Origin: Branchiostoma belcheri
Taxonomy: Eukaryota; Chordata; Leptocardii; Amphioxiformes; Branchiostomatidae
Assembly (NCBI RefSeq): GCF_001625305.1
Contig: NW_017803938.1
Location: 1,517-65,516, forward strand
Direction: 5' to 3'
Length of the DNA: 64,000 nucleotides
A program made the translations under genes and the position numbers. Position 1 is the first letter of the stretch. Each line of letters opens with the position of its first letter. The notes beneath the pieces were generated by a model that was given only the letters and a program-made list of their open reading frames with translations, did no database searches and was not told the origin of the DNA. Positions 1 through 10,604 of this stretch are shown here, piece after piece.

Positions 1-36
1 ACATCACATTGAATCATCTTACTCTTTTTTAACTGG

Positions 37-436
37 CACGCGGCCTCTCGTCAACCGCCTCACAGCCTTCTCTGTTACCGGCACGCGGCCTTCAGCCGCC
101 TTACAGCCTTCTGCGTTACTGGCCCACGGGACCTCGCCGGCCGCCTTACAGCCTTCTGTGCTCCTGGCACGCGGTCTCTAGCCAGCCGCCGTACAGCCTT
201 CTGAGTCACCGGCACTTGCATCCTTCTGTGTTACCGGCACGCGGCCTCCAGCCGCCTTATAGCCTTCTGTGTTACCGGCACGCGGCCTCCCGCCGCCTTA
301 TAGCCTTCTGTGTTACTGGCACGCCGGCCCTTGCCGGCCGCCTTACAGCCTTCTGTGTTGCTAGCACGCGGCTTCTCACCCGCCGCCTTACAGCCTTCTG
401 TGTCACCGGCACGCGGCATCTCAGCCCCCGCGTGCC
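37..436. repeat. GC-rich minisatellite, about 40-bp units
   Basis: About nine imperfect units of roughly 39-47 bp, each with the core ACAGCCTTCTGTGTTACCGG followed by CACGCGGCCTC. Both strands are open for a while only because stops are rare in this composition, so I do not call a gene here. The array may continue beyond the left edge. Confidence 0.85.
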
Positions 437-439
437 GAC

Positions 440-1600
440 AACACAGCGCAACACAGCGTGCTTGCATCCTTCAAGTTGCAGCGAGCTTCTAGACGGTCAC
501 TGGAATCGGGGCACCGCTCATTCGGCTGCTGTTTTCTCGGCGAGCTGCATCGGTAGCCCACTGTGCCCTTGCTGCTGATGGAGAAACAAAGCGAAACCTG
601 CAGCTGGCCCAAACATGTTGCAAAATAAGAATACATAGTGCATACCACCATATCAACACAAACTTCCAGGTGAAGTGCAGGAACCCATGCACAACACGCG
701 AACACCCCCACTACATGACAAGACCACAACACCAGCCACGCAATCAGTCACTCTTTTCTCCCCCCCTGCCTGGAACCTCAATAGTGGGATTTACCACGCT
801 AGCATGAGTGAACGCAGGCCACTCAAACCTCACACAGCTAACACATACCAGTGTTCTTGGGCACCGCACCAAAAATTACCATGACACAACATCACATTAG
901 CATTACACACACGCAAAATGTGCTGTGAGAGGCGTGAGCGAACACGTGGCACCTGGCTTAGTGGTCCACCGGATTGACAATTCCATCAACCCGGAGCAGC
1001 AAACCACTGCAAAAAAAAAAAAACAAGAAACACGACCACAGAAAACTAGCCCGAGCTCGCAACACTCGGACGAGGTCTGCCACTGGGGGACCCTAAACAA
1101 ACAGGGTCGATGAGACTACACACGTCTGAGAACGCCAAAGGAAAAATTTACAAGAAATCTGAACGAAAATCAAAAAGGACCGTCAAATATATTACAATCC
1201 TGCAGCCGCCGCCTGGTCCTGCTAGAATTGGGCGTCCCTGAATTGCCCACAGCGAGGATTGCAACGGATTGCGATCCCTCTTTCATGAAGACGAGAGGGG
1301 CAGCCATCTTGCATCTCTGGGCTGGTCGCCTCGACCGTACCTGAAAACTGTTGAATCGAAGGCAAAACTAAAAATTACATAACACTGGATTAGTTCCTGG
1401 TCTAAATGTTCCGTCCCCGCAGACAGAAAACGTTTCTAGCTTTCCCCTGCGAAGGATGGCAACGGATTCTATCCTGCAAAGAAACAAACCTCTCCATGGC
1501 CAGACTTGTTTCGTAGGCATCCTTCCTTCCTGCTCCTTTGAAACATACATCCAAGGACAATATTAGCTGAACGAGTTATAAAACAAAACACAGCCAACAA
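440..1600. other. non-coding stretch, no supported gene
   Basis: Only short ORFs of chance length are present, with no recognisable domain and no splice-consistent exon chain. A YY1-like GCCATCTTG lies near 1303-1311 in a moderately GC-rich patch (1200-1340) that could belong to a promoter or 5' exon, but nothing decides this. Confidence 0.4.
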
Positions 1601-1805
1601 AAACTGTGTCTAAACTTCGCCGGTAGCTGTCCTACGGCACCCAAACCTGCTCTGCCACAGCACGGCGATCTACCGGCTCAACGCCGCGACAGCCACGGTC
1701 TGCCCGCACGAGCAGTCCCGCCTGAATCCGGGGTGCCTCGCCTCGACGGGTTTTGCTGGGTGGGGGGCTTGAAGAGCGTAGGCCAGACGTGGACGGGGAA
1801 CCGGG

Positions 1806-1875
1806 CCTGACCCGGAAGAATGACGTCATGCTGGTATTGCATTGTGGGTGATGACGTCATACCTTCCGGCCCAAT
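1806..1875. promoter_or_regulatory. near-palindromic ETS-CRE-CRE-ETS module
   Basis: The order is CCGGAAG (ETS-like), TGACGTCA (full CRE palindrome, 1821-1828), a CATTGTGGG spacer, a second TGACGTCA (1852-1859), then CTTCCGG (ETS-like, opposite strand) and a CCAAT-like box. Such a cluster is typical of TATA-less housekeeping or bidirectional promoters. The target is not identifiable: either a gene running left out of the window or an unseen exon to the right. Confidence 0.45.
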
Positions 1876-2303
1876 AGCCGAGCATGACAAATAGTATGAT
1901 GTGAAGTTCCGTCGATCACCAACAGGTTCCCGGATGTCCAGCTACGATCCCGCCATAGCCTGACTGGTCGATCGATCAATTTTAATTTTAATCAGAGAAG
2001 AAAAACAAAAAGGAGGCATGTGTGGCGCCAACCAGAAGTTAAGTCACTTATATTACAGCACTAAAAAGAGACAAGTAAGGAAAGAAAGTATGAAGGAACA
2101 AACCTACGCAGAGGTCGAGTATTGACTGGATTGATGCTGATTAATTACAAGGAACGAAGGATAAATCAAGGCAACGAGTGTAAAGTGGAAGTGATCCACA
2201 CTATTTAAAGTTACTACCGCCTCAGACATGTGTAACAGCATGTATATCAGAAGTGTGATTTCTGTAAGGTGACTAACGAATAAAATGTAGTTGCGTTTCT
2301 GTT

Positions 2304-3716
2304 ATGTCGCTAGGTGTCGCTTTACAGGAGGTGCGTATTTCGCTAGCTCCCGACGTTTTCAGTTGTAAAGTGTGTTTATTTCCTCCCGAACAAGTCGTCG
2401 GTGTAATATCGAGTAGTCAACAGGTCAGTCTATCATCAAAGGATTATAAGAAGACGATCTCGGTGGATTTTGTCCATTTTCTGTGGGAAATTCGAGCATC
2501 GGTTTCCTGTCAACTCTTTGCCTGGGGAGGGCGATCACCCTGCCTTTGTTTACGTCGCCTGGAGGCAACAGACGCCACCACCACCATGTCGGCTACGGGT
2601 AAGGTGGGGCTTGCTATTGAGGATCCATACCTTGACAAACTTCAGGACATTAATCTATGGGTCAAGATGTACGTAAAGTCTGGCATGAGACCAAAGGAAG
2701 TAGATGTTGCTAAGGCGCTTGTACATGGGAGGGATCATGAGCGTTTACAACCGTCGGACATTCTCGGAGTCCAAATTGTCCTCCCAATAAGCATTGTTAA
2801 CCTGTCGTCAAGCCGAGTCAAGGAATATGTTCTCAGTAACCCTTGTATTAACTTGGCTGGGAAAGACTTAACACTACTGGACTTTGTAAACACGCCGCTG
2901 TCTAAACCCCCTCCACTGACCCGTGTGTCCATACATGGGGTGTTCCATTCTGTACCAGATACTATTGTCGCAGAATGGGTCGACGGCTTTGCCGCCCGTG
3001 AGACTCCTATTGAGAGGCACAAAGTCAAGACCAACAGTGACATGTTTAAGCATCTCAGATCCGGTCACCGATTCTGTTATGTCAGCATGGTTACCGGAGA
3101 GTTACCACCGAGATACACAACAATGACCACCCCCCATCCACACGACCCTCTCAGCTCTATGGATATTGATCTGGAGGTTTTCTGTGGGAGAGATCAAGTC
3201 ATTAATTGTCGGCGTTGCAAGTCCGTAGATCACAAGTCTCACGTTTGCCCGACGATCACGTGCTTCACGTGTGGCAAGCAAGGTCATGTCAAATCCAACT
3301 GTCAAGAGTACAAGAAAAGGTCTAGTCGGGACCGTCGCGTTTACGTGTCAGACCAGACCGGTGACCTTAGCCCAGATACTCGCAGCTCTCTTGACGTCAT
3401 TAATGAAGCGTTCGACGCTTACGTCAAGCCAGCCTTACACACCACTAATCGTTTCCAGCCCTTGGTTGACCTGGATCCTGAAACCATCTCACCCAACCCT
3501 TGGGGTGTTCCGCGTCAACCTTTTGCACCGATGTCACCTCATCGCCGAGGAGCTACAGGTGGAACAACTCGCCACTCGGCGAAATCCGGAACACCTGTCC
3601 GTGATTCCGGAGGATCGAGGCGGAGTGTCCGGAACAGAAAGAGATCCCGTGCGCGTGTGTCAGGTGATCAACTGACGTCAGCATCTAAAAAGTCACTAGT
3701 TGCTGAGCCCGTGTAA
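2304..3716 (+). CDS. LINE ORF1 protein with two zinc knuckles
   Basis: Open for 470 codons. The more likely start is the in-frame ATG at 2586, which sits in a strong Kozak context (CACCACCATGTCGG), giving about 376 residues. Two cysteine clusters near residues 303-336 (CRRCKSVDHKSHVCP, then CFTCGKQGHVKSNC) are gag-like zinc knuckles. The second is a canonical CX2CX4HX4C. The C-terminus is basic and Ser/Arg-rich. The role is presumed to be RNA binding in the retrotransposition particle. No internal stop is present, unlike ORF2. Confidence 0.85.
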   Translation: MSLGVALQEVRISLAPDVFSCKVCLFPPEQVVGVISSSQQVSLSSKDYKKTISVDFVHFLWEIRASVSCQLFAWGGRSPCLCLRRLEATDATTTMSATGKVGLAIEDPYLDKLQDINLWVKMYVKSGMRPKEVDVAKALVHGRDHERLQPSDILGVQIVLPISIVNLSSSRVKEYVLSNPCINLAGKDLTLLDFVNTPLSKPPPLTRVSIHGVFHSVPDTIVAEWVDGFAARETPIERHKVKTNSDMFKHLRSGHRFCYVSMVTGELPPRYTTMTTPHPHDPLSSMDIDLEVFCGRDQVINCRRCKSVDHKSHVCPTITCFTCGKQGHVKSNCQEYKKRSSRDRRVYVSDQTGDLSPDTRSSLDVINEAFDAYVKPALHTTNRFQPLVDLDPETISPNPWGVPRQPFAPMSPHRRGATGGTTRHSAKSGTPVRDSGGSRRSVRNRKRSRARVSGDQLTSASKKSLVAEPV

Positions 3717-3740
3717 GATCCACCCGCGGAAGATCCACCC

Positions 3741-6700
3741 TTGGATCTTCATATCACATGTGACAACACCACGTCCGACAAGACTGCAGTACGTCTGTCA
3801 CACAGAGTTGATGATGAAGTCTGTGTTGTGAACGCCTTCTCCACCGGTATTGTGTCCCGCGCTCCCACAGGATCTCGTGTCCCGACTGAACTTTCTAGTC
3901 AAAGAGTGAGCACTCGGTCGATGTCGAGACTGTCAATGAACTCGATGGGCGAATAGCAACCAGCTCCTAATGGTTCTATTCAGACTCCTCGAACTGGTGA
4001 CGACTTTGTATCCGTCTGTTACCTGAACGCTAGGAGCCTTGCCTCCGTGAACAGATCAAGGAACAAACTTGTACAACTGCAGAACTTGGTCGGTTTGTTG
4101 CAACCTTCCATAGTCGCTGTCACTGAGACGTGGCTTGGACCTCACATAGACGACAATGAACTCTTACCATTTAGTGACTATCTCATATTACGTAGAGACA
4201 GACACTCCACCAACCCTGGTAAAAGGGGTGGAGGGGTTCTTCTTGCGCTGTCACAGAACTTAAAAGCTCAGCGTCTGTCTGAGCTCGAACCATTATCCAG
4301 TGAAATTCTTGTATGTTCTATAAGCCCTAGATCCCACTCCAAAGTGGCTATCATCGTATGTTATAGGGCTCCTAACCACAATGTCACTGTGTTCTCCACT
4401 GATTTGAAGAATACACTGGAACTTATTTCCAGAAAATTTCAGTTCGTTATCTTAATGGGGGATTTTAATCTACCTGGGATTGACTGGACGTCATCAGATA
4501 CAGGTAGTTATGGGCTAGTTAACACCTTTATTGATGTTATTGATGATTTTCATATGACGCAGATTAACTACGTCCCATCAAATCACCATGGTAACTTACT
4601 TGATCTTGTTTTTTGTAACATCCCTGAGAAATTATCCCATGTATCCCTAGTAGACCTTGAATTCGATTCTGATCACGCTATACTAGAGTTTAAGATTGAT
4701 ATCAAACCACACCCTAAATCCAAGACATCTAGACATGTATATGATTTTAAAAATGGTGACTTTGATGGCCTAATTAACTATCTGCAGGCTTTTCCGTTGT
4801 CCGAAACCATCGATTCACTCTTATGTGTTGACAGTGTATGGGAAAGGTGGCTTGCTGCAGTTAAATCGGCTGTGGACAAATTTATACCTAAAAAAGTAAT
4901 CAATTAGACATTTAAGAAAGTGTATGCTAACAGCATGGACTAGAGCTAAACGAACTAATAAATTGAGTCACTGGGCCAAGTTCAGGCGTCTTAGGAATAA
5001 ATTAAAGAAAGCGTTGAATGCGAAATATTCCAAGTATGTCACTGATTTGGGTGACACGGTGATTAGTAATCTCAAAAGATTCTGGTCATTCTTTCGCACC
5101 AAAACCAAGTCCAAAACTCTTCCCAACAGAATGAAATTCCAGGATAGTTATGTTGAGTCTGCTCAGGAGAAAGCAGACACGTTTAATGAATTCTTCTTTT
5201 CTGTGTTCAACTGCTCAGAGAAGGAAACCCCATTGCCTAGTTTAGGTGAGATTTTAAATGTGCCAAAAATTTCCACAGTCTCTTTTGCTGTTTGTAATAT
5301 TGTTTCTATCCTGAAGAACTTGGAAGTCAATAAGGCCACAGGGCCTGACGACCTTCCAGCCATGATTTTAAACAAATGTGCCCAACAACTAGCCCCCTCT
5401 TTGAAAATGTTATTTGAATTATGTTTAAACACTGGAAAAATTCCGAGTATGTGGAAGAAGGCGAATGTTGTTCCAGTGTTTAAGAAAGGGGACAAGAGCA
5501 ATGTTACTAATTATAGACCAATATCTTTACTTTGTATAACTAGCAAAGTGTTCGAGAGGTGTATTTTTAATTCTGTGTTTCCGCTTGTTTCTGATTCTCT
5601 GTACTCCCTGCAACATGGTTTTGTTAGGGGTAAGTCCAGTACAACTCAACTACTAGAGGTATATGATGAAATAGGTCAGGTTTTAGATGCATCTGGACAA
5701 GTAGATGTTATTTTTCTAGATTTCTGTAAAGCCTTTGACACTGTTCCTCACAGGCTACTTGTACATAAGCTGAAGTTATATGGATTTGATAGTCAACTCC
5801 TTACCTTGATAAGCGATTACCTCTACGATCGCCAACAAAGAACAATTGTTGAAGGTCAGAAGTCTAACTACTTGCCTGTATTATCCGGGGTCCCTCAAGG
5901 ATCAATCCTTGGCCCGTTTTATTTTTGTTATATATCAATGACTTACCTGACTACGTACATTTCGGCAGGATGGCCATGTTTGCTGATGATGCCAAATGTT
6001 TTAAAAGTATAAACTCGATTTTTGCTTGTATAAGATTTCAGGCTGACTTGGAAAGACTTGCCTTCTGGAGTAAAACATGGCAAATGAGATTTCATCCCTC
6101 CAAATGCTCCGTAGTCAGTGTTACACGAAAGTCCACCCCTATTGAATATACATATAGTATGGTACTGATGGTACTGAACTTACCAGATGTCTAGCTTATG
6201 AAGACCTTGGTCTTCAGGTTCGTCATAACCTAAGTTGGAACGCCCATGTACTGAACAAAGTTTCAAAATGCAACTCGATCCTTGCCATGATAAAGCGATC
6301 TGTTGGTTACAAAGCTCCTTTCATAGTCAAACTCAACTTGTATCGTTCATTAGTTATGCCACACTTAGATTATTGCTCTCAGGTGTGGTCTCCACACACG
6401 AGATTGGTAATGCGCAAGGTTGAGAGTGTACAACGGAGAGCCACTAAATACATCTGTAACAACTACGAACTGTCATACAGGGATCGACTTACCTCTACCA
6501 ATCTGTTACCGCTGTGTTATAGACGGGAACTTTTCGATGTATTATTCCTTTTCAAGTGTATTCGTGGTTTTTACTCCATTGATATATCTCGTTTTGTTAA
6601 AGTTTCTGTACCCAGTAGATCTCTTCGCTTTACCGACCAATTTCAATTTACTGTCCGCCCATGTAAAACTGAAACATTTACCTTTTCATATTTTAGCCGT

Positions 6701-6886
6701 GTAGTACTCATCTGGAACACTTTACCTGTAACAATCCGTCAACATTTGTACTCAAATCTTAGCATTTCATCTGTCAGGAAATTGTTAGCCACTTATTACA
6801 TATCCCGGGTACACTCCACATATTCCACCGATAACATATGCACCTGGTCCTCCATTTGTAGATGTCATGCCTGCCTAACCACTTAG
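3741..6886 (+). pseudogene. LINE ORF2 (endonuclease + reverse transcriptase), disrupted
   Basis: Open segments lie at 3741-3956, 4047-4907, 4924-6012, 5925-6194 and 6287-6886. The first two share a frame separated by an in-frame TAG at 3954-3956, and the later ones change frame, so at least three frameshifts are needed. The endonuclease shows TETWLG, MGDFNLPGIDW, LDLVFCN and SDHAI. The reverse transcriptase shows GPDDLP, YRPISLL, FLDFCKAFDTVPH, GVPQGSILGP and the catalytic FADD. The C-terminal part has PHLDYCSQVW and VQRRATK. The combination of catalytic motifs with multiple breaks indicates a formerly active, now dead copy. Sequencing error is a less likely alternative. Confidence 0.9.
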
Positions 6887-6998
6887 CCATACCTTACTGC
6901 CCTTATTGTTGTTTGTATTTTGTATATTGTATATTTTTAGTTCTGATATTTAGATGTATCTTGATGTATTATTTGTCTCGGTGCTATGTATCTCTGTT

Positions 6999-7045
6999 GA
7001 GGAGCCGGCCCCGTGGAGAAACCAGCTTTCTGTTGCCGGCTCCTC
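6999..7045 (+). other. 3' UTR stem-loop of the LINE
   Basis: GAGGAGCCGGC (6999-7009) pairs with GCCGGCTCCTC (7035-7045) around a 25-nt loop, followed by a second small stem ACAGATTT/AAATCTGT and then AATAAATAAA. In related LINEs a 3' terminal hairpin is the recognition site for the element's own reverse transcriptase. That role here is inference. Confidence 0.7.
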
Positions 7046-7273
7046 ACAGATTTTTTTTAAATCTGTAAAGCTCAATAAATAAAAATGTGTGCAATGGAAA
7101 GTTGTGGGCAAAACTTTCACTTTCAAACTTCACATGGAACCTACTTAGGATTTGTGTTTTATCTTCCTGACTTTTCTGACCCAGACTGAGTGGAGAAACT
7201 TGACAAGGGAACCACGAGTCACCCTGTCAGGGTTCAGGTCAGGAGAAGTCAGAACTGAGGTATTTCTACTTAC

Positions 7274-10006
7274 CCGGTCGTCCCTCGCCTCCAGGTCGGC
7301 ACCGTGTTCGATCAGCAATGCCGCCACTTTAGTCTGCCCGTGCAGGCTGGCCACATGCAGGGACGTCTGGTCATCCTGGATAGAACAACAGTTGGGACGA
7401 TAACCGGTTACAAAGCGGCTGTATAGGCCGTGCGTTTACTAAAAATGACATATCCCGGGGACCTGACAGCTTTTTTACCTTAAGAAATATATACAGGATG
7501 ATAATTATCTAGTGTTGTTAGTTCTGTCCACCGCCTTATCAGAGCAATTTCATAGCTTTACTTTGATTGTCAAAACGGTTTACAATTCAGTTACGGATCA
7601 TTTAAGCAATGAGTGTTCATCATATTTAGATTTTTTCAACATTTAAATAATACAGTAATTCAGCTTATAAGCAAAATAGCTTATATCAACGGCACCACTT
7701 AATAAAAAATGTGATAAATCTAACGGAAATATGTAACAGAAAAGTTAATGTCTGATACAGATACAGAGCTGGACAAATGAACAACAGTAACAAGGCTGGA
7801 CTACAAGTCTGTAACATTGTATGAACTAACAGTTTGCTTACCGATAATCCCCATTTTTTCTTGACCCTGAGGTCGACCCCAGCGTCCAGCCCCCTCCTCA
7901 CAGTCTGCACGTTACCTTTCTGCACAGCCGTGTAGAACGTGTCCAGGTCCATCTCCTCACTACCTGCTGGGGCGGCATGGAATAAGTTAGGCTTTGAACA
8001 ACGTATTTAACAAACAAAAAAACGTATTTATCAAAGGTGCAAACATCAGAATTTTTAATAAGTTAATTTTTCTAATCTCTATGCAGATCATATGATAGTA
8101 AGACAGTGTCCTTTGGCCAGAGGAGTGATCATTGGCCGTTACTCCTGTGGCTCATGAACACTGTCTTGCCAGCGAAAGGGATTTGCTTGGAGATTAGATT
8201 TTTCTTTTTCTGGTGCAAATTCTTAACACGGTTTTCAGGTAGATTGGCTCTGTGTACAATATTTATTGGCACGGCAATAGTACAGCGATTGTACTGGAGT
8301 TTTTGTTAGGTCTTCTGCACAGTGAATACAAGAGGAACTAGTACAAAGTTGTAAGCATTTTATATGTATCTACGTACTTACTGTTTACGTTTAGTTTCGC
8401 ATATCTATTTTCTATTTATCTATTTCATCTTAAAATAGCTGGGTAGCCCATTCAACTAGACGGACTAAATCGCACCCCTAGCGGCCCACCCGAGTAACCG
8501 GCTCCCGTCCCTGGCGTCAAGAACTGACGTGTATAACGTGTAGAAACTGCTTTGCAATAGGGCCCGGCATGCACTTACATAGGACAAGACATGGTTAATG
8601 TTACATTTAGTCAAGCAGCAAAAGATGGACAACAGTCAAATAGAACGTCCAAATAGAATATTAACATTTCATATTTCAACACTTTTACCAGTTTTCACAC
8701 CGTAAAGACGATCCCTAAAATATTAATTGATTCGATAGCATCAAATGTATTCGTTCATTTAGAGCTTTCCTGTTATCGTCCTATTTCACCGGGCAGGCAG
8801 TTTATCAGTCCTGCGTAATCTCCAAGCAGATCCTAGGGTGGCAAAATACAGTATCAAATGGGCCAGAGGGGGCCCAATACGCCGGACAAGGATCTGCAGA
8901 AAGTCTCAAGCATCAATGCATCATAAACCAAATCACTCAAACACATTACAGTCTTTCTACGAGTACGTGCGAACTGCGAAGCCCTTGGGTGGCGTATTGC
9001 ACCCTCTCTGGCCAATGGATACTGCCTTTTGCCTTCCTAGGATCTGCTTGGAGATAATGCCGTGCAGACATGTCAACACAGACTGGCGGGTAAACATGAT
9101 CAGGCCGCACCTTTGGACCGGCTGCCTTATCAACAGCGCCATTTGTTGCGTGTTTGTTTATTCCATTATTTTTACCTAAAGGAACCCCCTGACTATCTAC
9201 TTCAGCATTTCTTAACGTAACTAAATACCACAAAGGCAGAATATGCCTCAACGTAACTAACCACCATAGTGAGGCGGATAGATGCCATACATCGATGAAA
9301 GTAAATTTGACGAAAATATATATTACTTTTATAGAAATTCGGAGTGAAATGCAAGTTCTTCATTAAACAAATGTCAGCTATACATATGTATGTACCACAA
9401 GTTGTTATCAACGTTATAAAGTTGTTAGCAACATAATCTTTTATACTGCCTGGCCTTCTCTTAAGATTACATAAATTGCATGTGTGAAATTCATATCTCT
9501 TGGCAACAATCCAAAGATATTTATCTTTTATGAACATGTAATGACAAACTGTTACTGTAGTTTTCCTACCCAGCTTCAGATAAACATTTAGTAAACCACT
9601 TTAGCTACAAGTTTTGTAGTCAACGCATATGTCGACCAAGACATGTAAACTTAATGCGGATTTTGCTGATGTTCAGCACCATACCTTCAGCCATAGTGGA
9701 TGAGACAGCCGTTCTGGAGTCCCTGTTATGGCTGTTTATCCGCTTACCTGGACCAGATTGTAAGTAGAGCAAAAAGAAAGTCAGATATAACGTTACATGT
9801 GTTTGTACAACTTATACATGGGTTGTTATCAGCATTAATTTCACCAAGAAATGTAAACACGAATTTTGCTAATGTTCAGCGCCATACCTGCAGTCTCAGT
9901 TGATCAGACAGCCGTTCTAGAGTCCCTGTTGTCCGGTTTATGCCCTGTTGTGGTTGTTTATCCGCTAACCTGGACCAGAAGTCCGGACAGACCCGGAGCC
10001 CAACAT
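7274..10006 (-). CDS. ankyrin-repeat protein gene, first three exons (partial)
   Basis: Exons in transcription order are 10006-9970, 7963-7842 and 7375-7274. Exon 1 starts at ATG 10006-10004 (MLGSGSVRTSGP), ends phase 1 at CCAG|GTTAGC and joins exon 2 as a glycine codon. Exon 2 encodes SEEMDLDTFYTAVQKGNV then RRGLDAGVDLRVKKKWGLS and ends phase 0 before GTAAGC. Exon 3 encodes TSLHVASLHGQTKVAALLI and EHGADLEARD, a canonical ankyrin repeat, and ends phase 0 at GTAAGT. Exon 2 is a weaker repeat. Later exons must lie left of the LINE or beyond the window, since I find none at 1-2,290. Exon 1 is the least certain part. An alternative is initiation at the ATG at 7952-7950 in exon 2. The gene lies head-to-tail behind the giant gene. 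No family beyond ankyrin repeat is assignable. Confidence 0.7.
8101..8175. repeat. short inverted repeat (foldback)
   Basis: AGACAGTGTCCTTTGGCCAG at 8101-8120 is inverted near 8146-8175 (ACTCCTGTGGCTC, then AACACTGTCTT). It is followed by a GCTTGGAGATTA end shared with the TIR family at 8818-9055. Confidence 0.6.
8818..9055. mobile_element. non-autonomous TIR element (foldback)
   Basis: The left arm ATCTCCAAGCAGATCCTAGG and following GGCAAAATACAGTATC are mirrored on the right by ACTGCCTTTTGCC, TTCCTAGGATCTGCTTGGAG. The inner part (GGGCCAGAGGG / CTCTCTGGCC) is inverted too. It lies in intron 1 of the ankyrin gene. The same terminal CTCCAAGCAGA occurs at 26,383 and 26,555, so this is a family. 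There is no coding capacity. Confidence 0.75.
9660..9975. repeat. direct duplication including ankyrin exon-1 donor
   Basis: Two copies, about 9665-9765 and 9870-9975, share GACAGCCGTTCT, GAGTCCCTGTT, GTTTATCCGCT and ACCTGGACCAGA. The right copy holds the exon-1 splice donor. The left copy carries a second donor-like AACC/TACC junction in the intron. Confidence 0.75.
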
Positions 10007-10065
10007 GGCGACCGCCGCCACATCACGAGACACAAACAGGTGCGCCGGTCTGGGGACTTTGAACT
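10004..10065 (-). promoter_or_regulatory. putative promoter/start region of the ankyrin gene
   Basis: A short CpG-rich block contains GTCGCCATGTTGGG on the - strand. Its GCCATGTT is a YY1-type element overlapping the proposed start codon, an arrangement common in TATA-less animal promoters. It lies about 0.55 kb downstream of the giant gene's poly(A) signal. Confidence 0.45.
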
Positions 10066-10600
10066 TTTATCACCAGACGTGTGTTTGTCGTCTGCTTGGT
10101 TAGTAAGCTACGTCAGGGAGTTTGGCGCGAATATCAAAACGCTTAGAGTCCGTCTGGGGCAAAGTAACGGCAGATCAGGCGGTTGGCAACTAAAAATAAG
10201 TTTCTGGCTCATTCTGCAACGGCACGCCTAGACGTGAGGTTACTTTTCAATACCAATAACAGGCGTTCGTTGAGGAAATCATTGCCAGATTCAAGAAATT
10301 ACCAAACGTTTTCCTACCCTCACTCCTCTGGCACTAATCGAAGAAAATGCTAACTGCGCCCCAGTTGCATAAAATACTTCTTTTGTTGCTCAAAGTTTCA
10401 TTTTCTTGTCATGCAACCGGCGACGCTTAAAATGTGATTCACTGCTTAGTCTCTCTACACATGTCTGTATCAGCAGCATCAAGCCAACAACGCATCCAGG
10501 CTAGGTCTCTACTACGGGTACCGTAGAGAAAAAAACACGTACAGCGTTTCCAGTTGATTCCTAGCTTGTCTAAACGAAAGCATGAATGAATACACACGAC
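10066..10600. other. intergenic spacer between two head-to-tail genes
   Basis: About 0.5 kb between the poly(A) signal of the giant gene and the putative ankyrin-gene promoter. No ORF, repeat array or RNA gene is recognised. Confidence 0.5.
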
Positions 10601-10604
10601 ACTT

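Larger units (their letters stand above)
2290..7085 (+). mobile_element. non-LTR retrotransposon (LINE), Jockey/CR1-L2 superfamily
   Basis: A two-ORF LINE in + orientation. ORF1 carries zinc knuckles. ORF2 carries an APE-type endonuclease, a reverse transcriptase and the conserved C-terminal region. The 3' UTR has a stem-loop and ends near AATAAATAAA at about 7,070-7,085. The 5' end is not sharply defined (somewhere 2,000-2,300). ORF2 is broken in several places, so this copy should be inactive. It lies antisense within or beyond the third intron of the ankyrin-repeat gene. RT motifs and the LYRSLVMPHLDYCSQVWSP block place it in the Jockey/CR1/L2 group. I cannot fix the clade. Confidence 0.9.

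Noticed and set aside
216-578. 120-residue + strand ORF and its - strand counterparts at 231-492
   Set aside because: They read through the GC-rich minisatellite. The peptide is a reflection of the 40-bp repeat, with no splice or domain support.
9866-10231. 121-residue + strand ORF and a + strand ATGGCGACCGCC start
   Set aside because: No downstream + strand exon fits before the 3' end of the giant gene. The - strand start links in phase to the ankyrin exon, which is the better explanation.
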